This document shows, one piece after another, positions 12,063 to 25,651 of a stretch of 64,000 nt of DNA. Each line of letters starts with the position of its first letter. Positions within the stretch are counted from its first letter, which is position 1. This stretch comes from Porpolomopsis calyptriformis (lineage: Eukaryota > Basidiomycota > Agaricomycetes > Agaricales > Hygrophoraceae): contig OX621164.1 in the NCBI GenBank assembly GCA_951640195.1, positions 2,089,098-2,153,097 on the forward strand. The letters run 5' to 3'. The notes beneath the pieces were generated by a model. It was not told where the DNA came from. It ran no database searches and saw nothing but the letters and a program-made list of their open reading frames with translations. The position numbers and the translations under genes are program-made.

Positions 12063-15000
12063 CTATCCAAACAGCTGATTTAATTCTTCCATGCGACGCT
12101 GCAGCATCTCCGTCTTGCTGAAGTTTTGGCCAAGGGTCATGTTTGCTAACTCTGTCTTCTTCCGTTGAACCTCCAATAGGCGAGCTTCGATGGAATTCTC
12201 GATGATCAACTTCACTGTAGTCACTGGCCGTGTCTGTCCCAACCTGTGCTGTAAAGCAAGATAAGTCGTGCAATCGTGAACAGTGCAATAAATGCAACCA
12301 ACAATACGGTCAACGGCTTGGTTTTCCACCGCAGGGTTCCTGTTCAAGACGTAAGAGCTTGTTGACCACGAGCAACCACGAAACTGATCAGTTACCAGTA
12401 TGGATCCATCAGATATACACGTTGAGCTGCTGTTAGGTTCAGGCCAACTCCACCGGCTTTCAGACTAACTAACAGGACTTCGCATCCTGGATCATATTTG
12501 AGGGAATCCATTGCACGAGCTCTTTCATCTCGCTTCATCGTCCCATCTAGGCGATTATAACGAATACCAGCGGCTTCTAAAGCATCTTCAATCCTGAAAC
12601 ACACCAGTTTGAGGGATAGAAAAAGAAAAGAAAAGAAAGAAACCCACTTATCCAGCATGCTTGTCCACTGGGAGCTGCAAAACGTCAAGACTTAGTTGCA
12701 TAGATATTCCAAAGAAGAGACGACGGACAAAACAACTGTTTTCACGATTCCATCATCCAACTCGTTTCCCTGGTCATCAACCATTTGCACTTCGACGGAT
12801 TCAGGATCGTAATTTGCTGAATATGGATTTGCTCTAGAAAATTGAACGAGATCACCCAACAGTGCTTTGACCTTGGTCGACGGATGAAAGTTTTGCAATG
12901 ACATTCCTTTCTGTCGCTTCTCTCGTTTCCATGGTTTCTTCTTTGCAGAAGGATCCGCATTACAGTCGGGCTTGACCTCTACGGCGTCAAGTGGAGAGAG
13001 GCCTGCTTGACACGCCGAACACGACCGTTTTGTATCCAGTGACACATTTGGCCAGCCTGGGCAGATACAGTTGCGATAACACTCAATGCAGAACAAATGT
13101 TGGCATCGTGTTAGTACAGGATGCGGCGCATAAGGACTGTTCGCCCGAGTTGGCCCGCGGGAAGCAGAAGTTTTGCCCCTCCTCACACGTTTCGGTGTCA
13201 ATATCCCATCCAAGTCCGCGGCGCCGTTGCCGTCAATGTTTGTGGTGTCTGGTGTAATACAGAGCTCTGTCCCGCATTCTACACACTGTGTGGTAGCCGA
13301 CTCTCGGAGCAGAGAGAATACGGCCCATGCGCGAGTGGCGTTGATACCCTCTTTCGTAATCGCAGAAACAATATCCTCGTAAGATTCGCTTGGGTCTTGT
13401 GGTTGACCATCACCATGAGGCCCTTTTCCTTGGACCAGCTCGAAATGGTCACAAATCTGACGGAGACGGAGAATCTTCTGAAGTATTCCAACATAATTCT
13501 TCATAACCTCGTTGGATGAGAGCTCGTTGAATTCGGCCTTTGACTCGTTGAAGTATCGATCGTAGATCTCCTGCTCTTGTTGATCGAATTTGAGGTAGCG
13601 AAGTTCATCGCGGCGTGGGGGGAGAGACAGAATTTTCTGCCCATTCTGAGTCTTCGACTCCTTCGTCCGGCGTAACGTGATGCATTTCATGATGGTCTGC
13701 AGTCGCGCTACGCCCAATGCTTGTCCGTATTTGACTGGAGTGCCAATGAATTCCGTCCAGACATTTTTATCGTCAAACGGATCCAACCGGAGAAACTTGA
13801 TCAAAGCGAATACATCGTCAAGCTTGTTCTGGACTGGTGTACCAGTCAAACAGAGGCGACGGTCTGCCATCAAGTCACATGATGCTCTGCTACCGACAGT
13901 ACTTGGCTCTTTGATCGAACTGTCGACGTATTAGGTGCGAGGCGAAGGCAAGGGGCCAAAGAGGAACTTACTGAGCTTCATCGAGGACAACCCTGAACCA
14001 ATGAATGCTTTGTAAGGGGCTTGACGACTCGGCTGCACCGTTTCCGATCACGCCACTCTTTTTTCTCTTCAACCCTGTTCTTTTCATTCTGGGCAACCGC
14101 CACACTTGATTCCCGCGTTCATCAATGTCAATGCCACCACCATCGCTACTTCCGTCCTCTTCCTCGTCATCCAACTCTGGACTCGCAACACTTCGATTCT
14201 GCTTTGAAAATTCAGAGGCCAAGGTAGCATATGTTGTGATCACGGCGTCAAAATCGGCAAGAAACTCGGGTTCTGGCCGTCGTGCATTCCCGTGGTATAC
14301 ATATACACGAAAAGGCCTGCCCTCCCGCGGACGTGTGAGGGCCACATTGGTGTCAGGTTTGATGTCACCGGACTGGGATGACTGCAGAGAGACCTGGGTA
14401 TGAGATAAGATACAACTGCTTCCTGCACCGCCAACAACGGCGACTTCTCCACGCCAGTGTTCTCGAAACTGGTCTTCCCAGTTGGCGACAGTAGAAAGTG
14501 GGCACACGATCAGCGTTGCACGACTCTTCGTTTTGATGCGAGATGCTCTGGCCAAGTCAGCTTCAAGTTTTTCTTGTGCTTTTGCCGCTTTTGCTTTCGC
14601 ATTGATGGATACGGTAGTATCAGAAATATCAGGCATCCCCCATACACTTCCAGAAAAATGCGCGGCAGTGAGCTGGGGCTCGGTATTTCCACAGGCTGAG
14701 CGAGTGTTGACGGGTGTAAGTGGGGAAGCAGCAAATTCCCGTGCCGAGTCGAGTGTTGCGGCGATAAGCGATACACATGTGATGGTCTTGCCGAGACCCA
14801 TCTGTATTAAAGGCCGTCTGAGTGAGTAGGTAGCAATATTATTGAAGGCAGCATACGTCGTCCGCTAAAATAGCTCCTCTGCAATCTAAGGGTTCTTGTG
14901 GTACCTCCTTCTGCGTCACGATATGGAACCAGATTGGTGACCCTGAAATTGGACTGATTCGACTCTGCCAAAGGGTGGAGAATTTGCCATCTGGTCCTGG

Positions 15001-16448
15001 CTTCTCTCGCTCTCGCTCGAGCAAAAATGTGAGAGCCTTCTTCTGATGAGGGTATAAAGTTGTTGCAACTTCGGGAGCTTTTAACAACCAAAAGATGGTT
15101 TTAACATGAAAATAATGAGACTTGTATCAGATTGAGCCTTGACATGCCGGCGGACGTTAAGATAACTCACGAGGTTCTGTCTCCGCTAATTCCTCCCCAG
15201 TCTTCAAGCTCTTGAACAATTCGTCGACTTGACTACGTTGAACTTCCACACTCTTACCTGAAATGGGCAGCGTGCTCCATCGATTGACGGTAGTTCCGGG
15301 TAAACCATATCCTAGTCGACTCGCAGGAAGAGGGCGGCTATGCCCACCTGGTGGTGGATTATGAGGGTTATAATAATGATAGTTGGCAGGATGTAAAAAG
15401 TCTTGAGGAGCGGAAGGGTGGTTCAGCAACAGTCCACAATTGTGAAGGTAGTTTCCGACCACAGGGATATTGCCTTTGGGAGTATAGACGAGCATCTGGA
15501 GAGGCAGAATAGGAAGCTAGGAGATGAAGGGTCATAACCCACTACAAGCCCCTTCCAACTTATGTCACATACATTGGGTAACCCTTTTCTCACTTTGGCA
15601 TCTAATCGAATCAGACCTTTTCCTAGCATTGGTCCTAGTGATGTTGCAACTTTCTGTTCCACCACACCGAAACCCTCGCCGCCTATGACTTCTCCATTTG
15701 GACCTCTCCCGTGAGGGGTCTTGATATGAATTGTCTCTGATCCCCCAGGTTTGTTTGGGGTGTGTTCGTAGTGCAACCGAACGGGTGCCCATTCAGCCTC
15801 ATTGGTGTTCATCTGCTGCGAGTAAAGATACGGAACGGGATAGAGGACGAGGGCAGTGACCGTGAGTTGGCCGATGCACACGGGGGCCTTCGGCGGTAAA
15901 TCGCTTGGTAACGCCAGGGGTGCGAGGCGCATGGTGTGAGCCGGAGGGGGTGATGGGGAGCCTGTGAGATCGATGACTTGACGATCTGACTCAGTTGAGG
16001 AAGGCTTAGTCACAAGAGGTGGGATGGCGGTCTGTGGAGGCTGCAGTTGAGAAGCAGAGGAGAAAGTAGATGAGGGCGGTCCAGCAAAGACAGGTCTATA
16101 TGAACTGGGTGGAAACTGGGATTGAGGTGTATGGAGAGAAGTTGTCGGCCGATGGAGCATGCTTGGATCCAAAGTGGAAGGCTGTTCACTGACCGAAGTT
16201 GATGTGGAGGCTGGAGAAAGAGAATTTTGTGTAAGGGCGCTATTCCAAGTGGTAGGATAAATTGTAGAAGGGCTGCTGTTATGAATAGGGGCGACTTCCG
16301 TGCGAGGACGCTTTGCAAGTCTGGGACTATGAAAATCGAGAGCTTCAGCGTCATCGTCGAGAGTTAGATCAATCGTGTTGGACTGATCGTAGGACGGAGG
16401 GGATGGAAAGGCGGACAAAGAAGGATTTGGGTTCGCGTGAGTGGCCAT
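12063..16448 (-). CDS. RAD5/HLTF-like SNF2 ATPase with HIRAN-like and RING domains
   Basis: Nuclear SWI2/SNF2 translocase. RAD5/HLTF proteins remodel stalled replication forks and, through the RING, polyubiquitylate PCNA. Order from the N-terminus: a disordered Ser/Pro region from MATHANPNPSLSAFPS at 16448; a HIRAN-like block (CIGQLTVTALVLYPVPYLYS to RKGLPN, 15580-15890); the ATPase core with LYPHQKKALTFLLERE, the Walker A segment [18 protein letters not shown] split by an intron near 14810, the VCPLSTVANWEDQF block, a DEAH box completed across an intron (LDEA then H), and LTGTPVQNKLDDVFALI. An inserted RING follows (CVEC, TRCQHLFCIECYR, CSAC; 13000-13290). The C-terminal helicase domain has YNRLDGTMKRDERARAM, LLVSLKAGGVGLNLTAAQRV and HRLGQTRPV. 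The protein ends MEELNQLFG. A Rad16-like role cannot be excluded, but the HIRAN-like block favours RAD5/HLTF. Confidence 0.92.
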
Positions 16449-16609
16449 TTGTTGAAGGCGTTGAGGAAAGCTTAGGGCTGAACGAGGCTTGCCGGGTGAC
16501 CATACCGCGCAACTTTCATTGCATTCACGTGACTCAACTAGGGTTACACGAATGCCAATGTAGTGATAATGGCCTCCAACAGTGGCTATTACGCCCTCGA
16601 CATGGCATC

Positions 16610-17713
16610 TTACCCGTCTGTTGACGAAAATCCATTAGTAACCCCAGATGCAAGACGGGAACGTTCAGTACAGGGTGCCCAACCCATCTTATGAAAAGCA
16701 TGACGAGCAGCCTCTTCCTTCGCGATCTGTTTGCTTTTCCCGTGACCAGTGCCTTTCGGAATGCCGTTGACTGATAAAACGTAGCTGAGAAACTGATGCG
16801 TTTCATCTTATGTGAACTCACCAATGCAAGTGACGGTCCACATTCCTGCGTGAGATGGTCCGGAAAATGAGTAGGTGTATTCCACGACCGCTCGTCGCTG
16901 ATTGACGGCCTCGTTGAACATGGGCAAAAAGGGAGAATTGGGCTGTGCCGGAGCAAGAGGGTTCGGAGGCTTTGGGGTTCGCCTTAAATATGGAGCGTCT
17001 TGTGATGCAGAACTACCCATCGCCGTCAGAACATCCGGGGCAACTAGATGGGTAGATGTCAGCGACATAATTGGCGACGCCTGGTCCCCTTCGGTTTTGA
17101 TCCTCTTCGATGGGGGTGATTGGGGGACTGGTTCTGTAGTAATCGCCCCTGAATTCGCGAGACAGCTAATCCATGTCTGTATTCTTTCGAATCCGCCCTC
17201 CACGTACAGTACACCGACATAAGAGTTAAACAATAGGCGAGGTTCCTACGTTCGTGAGATAGGGATGAAATGTTGAAGTTTGTACTGTACCTACCTCCAA
17301 AATTTGAAGAGGGGAAACGGCGTCGGGGTGACAGCGTACTTTCTGTCTCAACTGATACTTCGTTACCCAGTACTCAACATTGGCATCTGAAAGGATCTCC
17401 TTTGTCTTGGCCTGCACTATTTCAGCTCCACGACTTTCAATACACCATGATGTGGCATATAACCCACCACCATCTGCTTCGCTGTCAACAACGGTTTCCG
17501 GTGAAATAGCGCATGGGTCACAGCCAGTTCCAGCACTTGTCCCCCGAGCTCGGATAGCCTCTCGCCACAACAGCCAGCATGGATATGGGCATGATGAGGG
17601 GATTTATGTGCAGAGACGCCAAGGATGGTCCTCGGAAGCTCAGGTAGGGTGGAGACTGGACTGGACGTTGCGAGTGAGGAATGGACGCGCTTTGAGGGGA
17701 CAACAGATGACAT
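16610..17713 (-). CDS. Degenerate RNase III domain protein with dsRNA-binding domain
   Basis: Two-domain protein of RNase III architecture. The start is MSSVVPSKRVHSS at 17713. HAHIHAGCCGERLSELGGQV then LELAVTHALFHRKPLLTA occupies the place of the RNase III signature ERLEFLGDxVL. After introns come DANVEYWVTKYQLRQKV and LLFNSYVGVLYVEGGFERIQ, matching the second signature. The C-terminal dsRBD reads FLPMFNEAVNQRRAVVEY, MWTVTCIG, and after an intron VNGIPKGTGHGKSKQIAKEE and AARHAFHKMGW. The stop is at 16610. All four canonical metal-binding acids are replaced (Ser and Gly in the first motif, Leu and Asn in the second), so catalysis is not expected. It may be a structural RNA-binding protein, as mitochondrial ribosomal mL44 is, but I cannot identify an orthologue. 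The gene starts 67 bp downstream of the CHD stop, on the same strand. Confidence 0.82.
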
Positions 17714-17780
17714 CAGTTTAAAAGTAGATATTATTATATTACATAATTTATACCAATTTAATTTCTATTTAATCCACTTT

Positions 17781-20700
17781 CTACTGACCAACGCTCCCGG
17801 CAGATTCTTTCAGCTGTTTGCTGAGGATCTTGCGAAGCACGTCGACAGTACCTGACATGAAAGGATCCTCAACGAGCCTGTTGATCTCCCTCGAAATACT
17901 ATTTCGAGCAATCTCGCCTCAAGTGCCAACTTGAAGAAAACTATAATATGCGTACCTTTGTGGTCCTTCTGCTACAACAGGACAATCCTTGACGAGGTGG
18001 TGTGGCAACTTTCCGCATATGGGACAAGGACACTCCTTCAACATTCTATCTTTAAAAGATTCTCCAGCGAAGCGAGATGCACTTTTTGGTTCTGTCTCAA
18101 GCAGAGAATCCAAGATGAGAGTTGAGCCTGGCCCGTCAGAATTTGGCACCACTGCACGAGGTCGACCTCGAATGGGCCAAGTCCGTTCCATCTTTCCTTG
18201 GGAATGGCGTGAAAGTAAGTAAGGCTCCATATTCCTCTTATAGTCCGGATGTCTAATCCGTTTCTCGACTCTGGTGCTGGAGTGGATGGTAGGGGCACGA
18301 GAGACGAAGGGCACTTCGTTGGTGGGTGTTAGTGCAAGAACCTGCTTCTTCTTTCGAGGCTGATCAACTATCAGGTCCAATCTTCCGCGCCTTACTAAAG
18401 CGTCATCAATGGCTGCAATTGCCGCAAGCTAGGACAAGGATAGTCAGCATGGGTTTTGAGAGAAATCGATGGCCAAAACCTACGCGATCTTCCAGAGGTT
18501 CATCACCTGCGTGGGTAAGGAGCAATTGTCGATATTCGGCCAAGTTCTCCGCCGTCTCAATCATGGAACACGAGCCTTCGGCGTGAATCATTCCACACAA
18601 CCCACAAACCTCATCATTCTCATCATAATCAGAGTGCTGGTTGAGAGGAGGAGGGGGTGAAAGATTTGGAAGGATATCTATAGGATATTCTGTGGTGAAA
18701 ATTGAGTCATCACCCAAGCTGGACTGGTGTCGGTGTGACTCTCGGTTAGCAAGATCCACCAGCTCCTGCATTACATCGTCCGAAGAATCGTCCATTGGGA
18801 TGTCAGAATCTTCTTCCAATACATACGCAGAGTTGTCGGAAGCAATGGATTTGGATCGTGCCTTTTTCGACTTTATTGGGTTTATGGGACTGTCATCGAT
18901 ATAAAGTTCTTGCTGCTGTACACGAGTCGTGAGGCAGTGTGAGAAACAGACCGAAATGACATTACTTGTGGGATGACAGTTGCTCGGCGCCTGACTCCTC
19001 GACCTGTCACCTCTTGGGCTTGTCGTTGTTCTTGGATGGTTGCTATCCGTTTCAAAGCTTGGGCCCAGGAATCACCCTGATCGTCAGGCGGATTGTCAGT
19101 AACCTCTTCGAGCGAGTCCTTATCGGCCGCCCATATCTTGGCAAAGGAGAAAGCGAGGTCTTGTTCATTGGTAACTTGTTCTTGATCGCCTTCTTTCTCC
19201 GTTTTTTCGATTAGCTTCTCAATATCGAGGTCCGTGTCTGACACGAAAGTTTAGATATGATCTATGGCTAGTGAACAAAGGCACACACAAACGATGTCCC
19301 GGTCAGTCTGATCTTCATCAAACAGTGCTTTAGCACCGTAAGTCAGAATGGATTGCATATTTGTTCCATCCGAATCTTCATCCATTTTCTGGACGATGAG
19401 ATGATCTAGCACCATTTTCTTCTTCCCTGTCTGGATAATCCTTTCTAAACAGAAACAAGTAAAAAGACGTGTCAGATGCTCTACGAAAGTGACAAACCTT
19501 CTGCAGAGTCCTTCACCATTAGCTTGAAAACAAGGCAGGTTTTTGTCTGACCATAACGGTGAGCACGAGAAATTGCCTGTTGCTTGATGAGAAACCGTAT
19601 GGGTTTACCAAGCGAAATACCTACCTGTAGATCCTGTACGCAAATTCATAAGCGAACGCGCAAAAGATCACTGCTGTCGACTCACCTGATGAGGGTTAAA
19701 ATCTGGGTCGAAAATGATAACAGTGTCTGCGCTCCACACTGAGTAACCGTTAGCAGTCCAAAACATTGATCTCAGAAAGTTATGTTCTCACGATTAATGC
19801 CAACCCCTCCTGCGCGGGTTGAAAGAAGGTAGACAACAACATCCGAGCCTGGACGATTGAATTCGTCCATGTCTTTCTGCCTGTCAGCTTGCTTTGTATT
19901 TCCGTCCTAAGAAAGTCGGGGTCAGGATGGGCGAGAAGAAGAGGAAGTTAGCTTACCAAGCGCAAATGCTTTATTTGTTCTCCATCAAGGAAGTCCTCTA
20001 TGACATCCAAGGCGATGACAAACTGCAAGAGGTTTTAAGTTGGACTTTAAGTCTCAGACCATTTAACAGACCTGGCTGAATAGCAACATGCGGTGACCGC
20101 GAGCTTTCAACTTTGGTAGCAATATTCTAAGTAGACGCAGCTTTGCGCTGGCATCTATCAACTTCTCATGAGTTTCCTGAGGTGATAACCCTGCCGGTTC
20201 GATATCTCTTGCATAGAGATAAGGATGTTGAAGACATCTACGCGAGACTAAGTGTGTATCATATTAAGAATAAAGAATTTCTCGACTAACTTGCGCAGTT
20301 GCATCAGCATATTATTGAGAGATTTGATTTTGACAGTGTTTGATTTTGAGGGAAAATGTTGCGTCAGGTTTTTCAGGATGTTAATGTTTTGACCTTCATT
20401 ACGGATTAGGAGGTAGAAGAGAGGTCCCCTTTGAGACCACTTACTCAAAATAGAGCGATAAATTTCCTTTTGCAAGGGAGTCATGGATACGGGGACAATG
20501 ACTTCGTTCTAATGCGACCCGTAAGGGTAATTACTTTGCGCACTGGAAGGTGAAATTGTGACACACCTTTGGAGGCAACTGAAGGACTTCACTTTTAGTT
20601 CGCCGCAAGAAGTAAGGTCGCAATCTGACGTGTAACTGTTTGATCAGATCTTCGGTGAGTTCGTTGTATTCTTTCTCGAGATTCTCGAGATCCTGCCATT

Positions 20701-23700
20701 CTCTGGGATCAAGAAAGGTCATAAGGTTAAAAAGCTCCCGGATATTATTGTTCAGAGGAGTCTGTAGATTTGAGGTTACGATAGATTGAAAAGGAGGCTA
20801 AATAAGGTCATTACCCCAGTCATGATAATGCGATGGACAGAGTTCAATTGGTTCAGTTTCTTGAAAAGAAGACTGCTGTCGTTCTTAACTGTTGCACGAG
20901 TTAATCCTGGTACCACAGGTAACAACAGGTACTCACGCCGTTGGCCTTCATCAACCACTAACACTTCCCATCGAGGTTGTTTTTTGAAAAATGAACCAAA
21001 TTCCTTGGGATTGTTCAAACAGTCGTACGTTGTAACGAGCACGTGGAATTTGGCACCAGTGGTGTTTTTTTTCTTATGGTTATGGCGTAACTCGAACTCC
21101 CTGATGATGTTTCGTGCCTTGACCTCGCCATGAAAGGGGACAACTCTGAGCCGAGGTGCCCATCTCTGCAATTCTCGCACCCAACTTGTGATCGTTGAAT
21201 TGGGGACGACGATAAGGACCGGGTAGGCTTCCCAGTGTTTGATGACATTGCCGATGAATGCTGCTAACTGGACCGTTTTCCCCTACACCCGTGGTTCAGT
21301 TCCAAAATCTGTTCACGTAATCAGTACGATAAAGACACTTACCAAACCCATATCGTCAGCGAGGATGCAATTCTGGCGATTCCACCAATTGTTGCTGAGC
21401 CAGTTGAAACCGTCAACCTTGTGTTCATCGTTAACTGGCCGAGATGATAACAAAGAAGAAAGAGAAATACTTGGAATGGCATTAGTTGTAATTGGGAGTT
21501 TTGCCCTAAATCAGGTTGCTCGTCGTGTTTCAGTGCGTGATCTCTTTTAAAACCATCCCTTGGACGATTGTCCATCTCCTTCATTTGCATCTTGCTGAGC
21601 GATGCAACTTGCACTTGGCGGGAAAAAACAAAGCGTTCGAATGCCTTCTCGAATGCTGAGTATCCATGTTCTCCGGGAAGAGGAGGTGAATCCCAGGTGG
21701 CTTTCAGACAAAATTAGCGGTAGAACGGAGGATTAGATGACTCTGTGCACCTTCCTCGTAACCTAAATCGTCCCACTTGATGAAGGCCCACACGACCAGG
21801 TCAATATGTTCCTTTGCAAGTAACTGACTGGTTCTCTCTTCAAATTCCTCTACGGTCTCTATGATATCCTGGTTTGGTTGCTCCCCTTCCTTGAAAATCG
21901 TGGCACGCTCTCTCTGGATTTCATCCTGATCATCTTGATCACTGTGTTCGCTTTCTCGATCATGCTGGTTGTTCGGGTGCCATAGCAAGATGTCCAGCAC
22001 CCGATCAATCGTCTTCCAGGCGAGGGGGATCTTGAGTTCAGCGTCTTGAATGGGGTCTGAGGGCAGTACCGGTGTTTTCACTCCGGCCTTGGTCCCTAAG
22101 TCCTCAGACTCATCCTCGACAATATCCAAGTCCGGTGTTGTCCCTCCTTCAGGATCCCTGGCTTCGTACCCAGTGACAGGTGCCGCTAAAAGGTCTACTT
22201 GACATCTTCCGGCCAAGAAATTCTTCAGCTTGGAGGGATGTGTCGAAACGAGCCACATGTGCGGCACCCACTGGGTCCGTCGGTAACTTTTGCCTATCCA
22301 CTTTACAAGATACTCTCTTGGCAGCAAGCTCTTATAGTTAGGAGGTTCTCCCTCAGGGCGGGGAGGCTCTATGGCATTCAGGGGGTAGGGACGCCATGCA
22401 AGAATTTTGTCGAGACCGTAAGAATAAGAGAAACAATCCGCACAGAACCAGTCCGTTTCAGACTGGTACCATTCGGCGAGAATAAACCGGTCAACAGGGG
22501 GAGAGAGAGTGATGGGACGCGGAAGACAACGATAGTGCGCCAAACGTTTGCAGGAAAAACACCTATATAACGACTCGCGGGAAGCACTGGGGGATTCGTT
22601 AGCCGGTACCAACGAGTGGCTGGCACTGTCGCCCATATCGAAATCCTCGTCCTTCGTGGAAAGGATTGGTTTTACCTCGGTTCCGTGGGACTCGACAGGG
22701 GGGTTTGTTCCCGGGGAGTGCTTCGGTGAGAGGTTGGCGTCTGATTCGAGCACGACTTCGAGACATCCCATGCAAAACCCGCCTTTCATACACGCGCTAC
22801 AGATAAATTCAGTCGTTTCGTAGCTACCCAGGGTTGCCCGTAGTTTGGAATTCGCCCTTTTGAGACGATCATCAGCGGAAAGTGTGCTCAGCAAAACAGC
22901 TTGGTCGCTCTCTCGCGCAGCTTTCATGATTTCATCCCGTTGGGTAGCTGCCAAGCATCGCCAATGGGCCACGACGGGGCATTTGAGACTTTTCACTGGT
23001 AAGCATCGGCAAAAGACGGGCGAACAACGAACTTACCACCTCAGCCAGCCTCCAAGCGCCTCAAGTTTCTCTTCTTCCTCACCCTCCTCTTCAAATTCGT
23101 CCAATCTTTTCGTTTTCCTCTTAAGTGACTTCTTTCGTCGAGTTTCCATCAGTTCATGCGCAGGCTCACGATGGCACTTCTCGCAGATCGATCTGTGCTT
23201 TCTTAGAATCTCCGTTTCTTCATCTGACTGAGAATCATACGCCAGGTCAGCGATGGAACGGATGCGGCCGTATCCCGCTCGTCGAACGAGTTTGGCCTTT
23301 GAACGGCCTTTGGGTTTGAAGGTTGAGCGTGAGGATCCCTTGCGATCGTCACCCTCGCTATATTCTTCAGACGAGAAGTATTCCTCATTAACCGTCTTTC
23401 TTTTCCTATTTGTCCAAAGGCGAGATGACCGACGAAGATCGGCTCGCTTGTCTTCTTCACTCTCGGATGTGAATCCTGAATCCTCGTCATCCGAATCACC
23501 AACAGCGTACACTTTCCTGGAACGCGTTTTCTTCGGACTGAAAGGTAGTTGCTTGATTCGCTTCCTGTCAGACTTGCGCCGAGTAATACCACTCAGAGAT
23601 GATGAGTCCTCGTCGGTATAATCACCGTCACCGCGCTTCCGGTCTCTATCTGAGCCAGAATCTAATTCCGTAAGACTCGATATGTCCGACAGGTAGGTTA

Positions 23701-24297
23701 GTGGCCCAAACATGGACGAGGATTTTGCGGCTGAACGTTCCTTGTTAATGGTGAGAACCATCTTGACACGCGAGGAGGGGTGAACGTAGTGCGCAGATGG
23801 ATCGAAAGGGGGAAGAAGATGTTCCTTTTTGTTCCGCTCTGGCCTCATTGGCGTTACTCAATGTATGCAACATGACGGAGCAAGCACTCACCATAATCTT
23901 CAACCAGATTATTATACTTCGCCGTAAATGCCTTGGCAGGAAACTAAGATGATTGAGACGCGCGAAAGATGGAAAGGATACGTGTAAGACACGTCACTGA
24001 AGTCCGCACCTTATGAGCGACACCATCGCGAAAACGAACAAAGTAAAACAAGCCACTCTCGATACGACACTCCCCAATGATCTGGTCTAGTTCTGTCGAA
24101 TCGAACTCTACTTTTGAGGCAAGGGCCACTTTCTTATATTTTTCTTTCTCGTGTGAGGAAAGAGGCGGAGGAGATACGTAAACTTTGCGCGACGGATAGG
24201 AATTTGTTAAAGGGGTGCCATTTGACTGAACCAGGCTATCGTTGGTTTGCTTCGTAGGCGTGAACAGTAGCACAGGGTCCGAGATTGTCCCAGACAT
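17781..24297 (-). CDS. CHD/Mi-2-type chromatin remodelling ATPase with PHD, chromo and zinc-knuckle motifs
   Basis: Large SNF2-family remodeller, closest in layout to CHD3/Mi-2 and fission yeast Mit1 (SHREC). The start is [14 protein letters not shown] at 24297. A basic/acidic disordered region (23100-23800) precedes Cys/His clusters of PHD type ([57 protein letters not shown]). A chromodomain-like block follows ([35 protein letters not shown]). The ATPase core has [33 protein letters not shown] and VVDEGQRLKNDSSLL, with DEGQ where most SNF2 proteins have [13 protein letters not shown] and helicase C motifs follow near 19600-20150. The C-terminus carries a CCHC-like knuckle ([15 protein letters not shown]). 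An intron with acceptor at about 17888 then gives [20 protein letters not shown] and the stop at 17781. More than ten introns are present. Confidence 0.9.
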
Positions 24298-24395
24298 TTC
24301 AACTACGAAAGGTTGCGATGTGATGTCGGGAACGCTAAGCTTTGTGTCTTTCAGAGCCAGTTTGTCATGTCATTTGTTTTTTTCCCACAGTGGGT

Positions 24396-25560
24396 CTACA
24401 GAAATTTTGCAGTACACAACCACTCATAACACTGCGCCCCCAGCTGCTCACCGTGATCTGGGAAAGACGTAACGGTCATCTCTTCTGTAGCTGCAGAAGA
24501 CACTCACTGAGGCAGAATGCATGAGGAATATCACGGCTTCCGTGAACAATGTTGGCGTTAATGTCCTGCCCGGCACGTAAGATATTCTCTCGCTGGTCAC
24601 CGACCCAGTCATCCTTTTCGGCAAGAAACACCCACAATCGGTGGTGATTTGAACACAGCAAGGGTTGGTCAAGATCTAGAATGGTTTCCATTTCGTCATG
24701 AGCCATACACAAGGAGGCGTAAACAGACGAAGGGGAACGGAGGAATTCCTGGAGGACGACGAGTTGTGAAATTGGCCATGATGGGAATAGTTTGGCGAGA
24801 AGAATGATTGGCACAAGACGGGAGATCGGCGCAATCCAAGAAATGATTGACAGCATAGGGTAACGGAAAGCCCACTGTGTCATTTGAGTGTCTGAAAATA
24901 CCCTTGGAAAGGATGACCCACGGAAAGAATTCGGCCGTTGGGGGTCTTTGCGATGTGAGAAATCGTCGGGCACAGCAAAAAAGCACCCGACGCGTCATTT
25001 CTGACTCTGAGAACCTAGGACATACCAATCAAATAACGTGTGAAATGAGTTGAAGGCTGGATTTACCTCCAGAGCGATCCATGCCCCTACACTGTGCCCT
25101 ACCAATACGACGCGAGCCGTTGGGGAAAAGTCCCTTAGAATATCGAAGGCTCTTATCACATTCTGAGTGTGTGTCGAGAGAAAGCTGGACCCTTGGCCTT
25201 TTAGCCTAGTAGACCGAATTCCGGGTGTGTGTCCGACATGAGCTTGAGCTAAGATCGCCATCCTGCCAGATGCATCTCTTTCTCTGATTGCGGACAAGAA
25301 TGGGATATAAAAATCCACTAATCCTGGGTTTCCTGAAATTTTCCATTCCAGATCTCGAGCCACTGGCGAAGGTGACAATATCTACCAGGAATGAAAAGAA
25401 GAATGACATCTGGGAGGACGTTGATCGATTTGCAAGGCCACCAGAGAGTGTACACTGGACTCAAAGGTGATCGGTGACGGAAAATCGCACTGTGGTAAGT
25501 ATCGTTCACAGACGAACGTTCAAATAGCTCCAGAAATGGTGGGAGTGGTCCAGGTGACAT
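24396..25560 (-). CDS. Lipid droplet-associated hydrolase (LDAH) family protein
   Basis: Alpha/beta hydrolase of the LDAH (C2orf43/DUF2305) family. Relatives sit on lipid droplets and are implicated in sterol ester or neutral lipid turnover. Evidence: ILLFIPGNPGLVDFYIPFLS after an intron near 25320, the nucleophile elbow VVLVGHSVGAWIALE, a long hydrophobic cap (MLSIISWIAPISRLVPIILL), DDWVGDQRENI with a probable catalytic Asp, and IPHAFCL then NHGEQ supplying the His, joined across an intron whose donor is near 24505. The protein ends AKFL at 24396. I chose MSPGPLPPFLELF (25560) as start because family homology begins there; the frame is open to an ATG at 25653, which overlaps the SEC8 start codon. 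It lies 98 bp upstream of the CHD gene on the same strand. Confidence 0.85.
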
Positions 25561-25651
25561 GAGAGCTTCCTGATTAGGTGGATAACCTTGGCACCGAATT
25601 TCAGCTTGCCCATTTGGCATCGAGGATAAAGCTGCAAACGATTTTGCTTTC

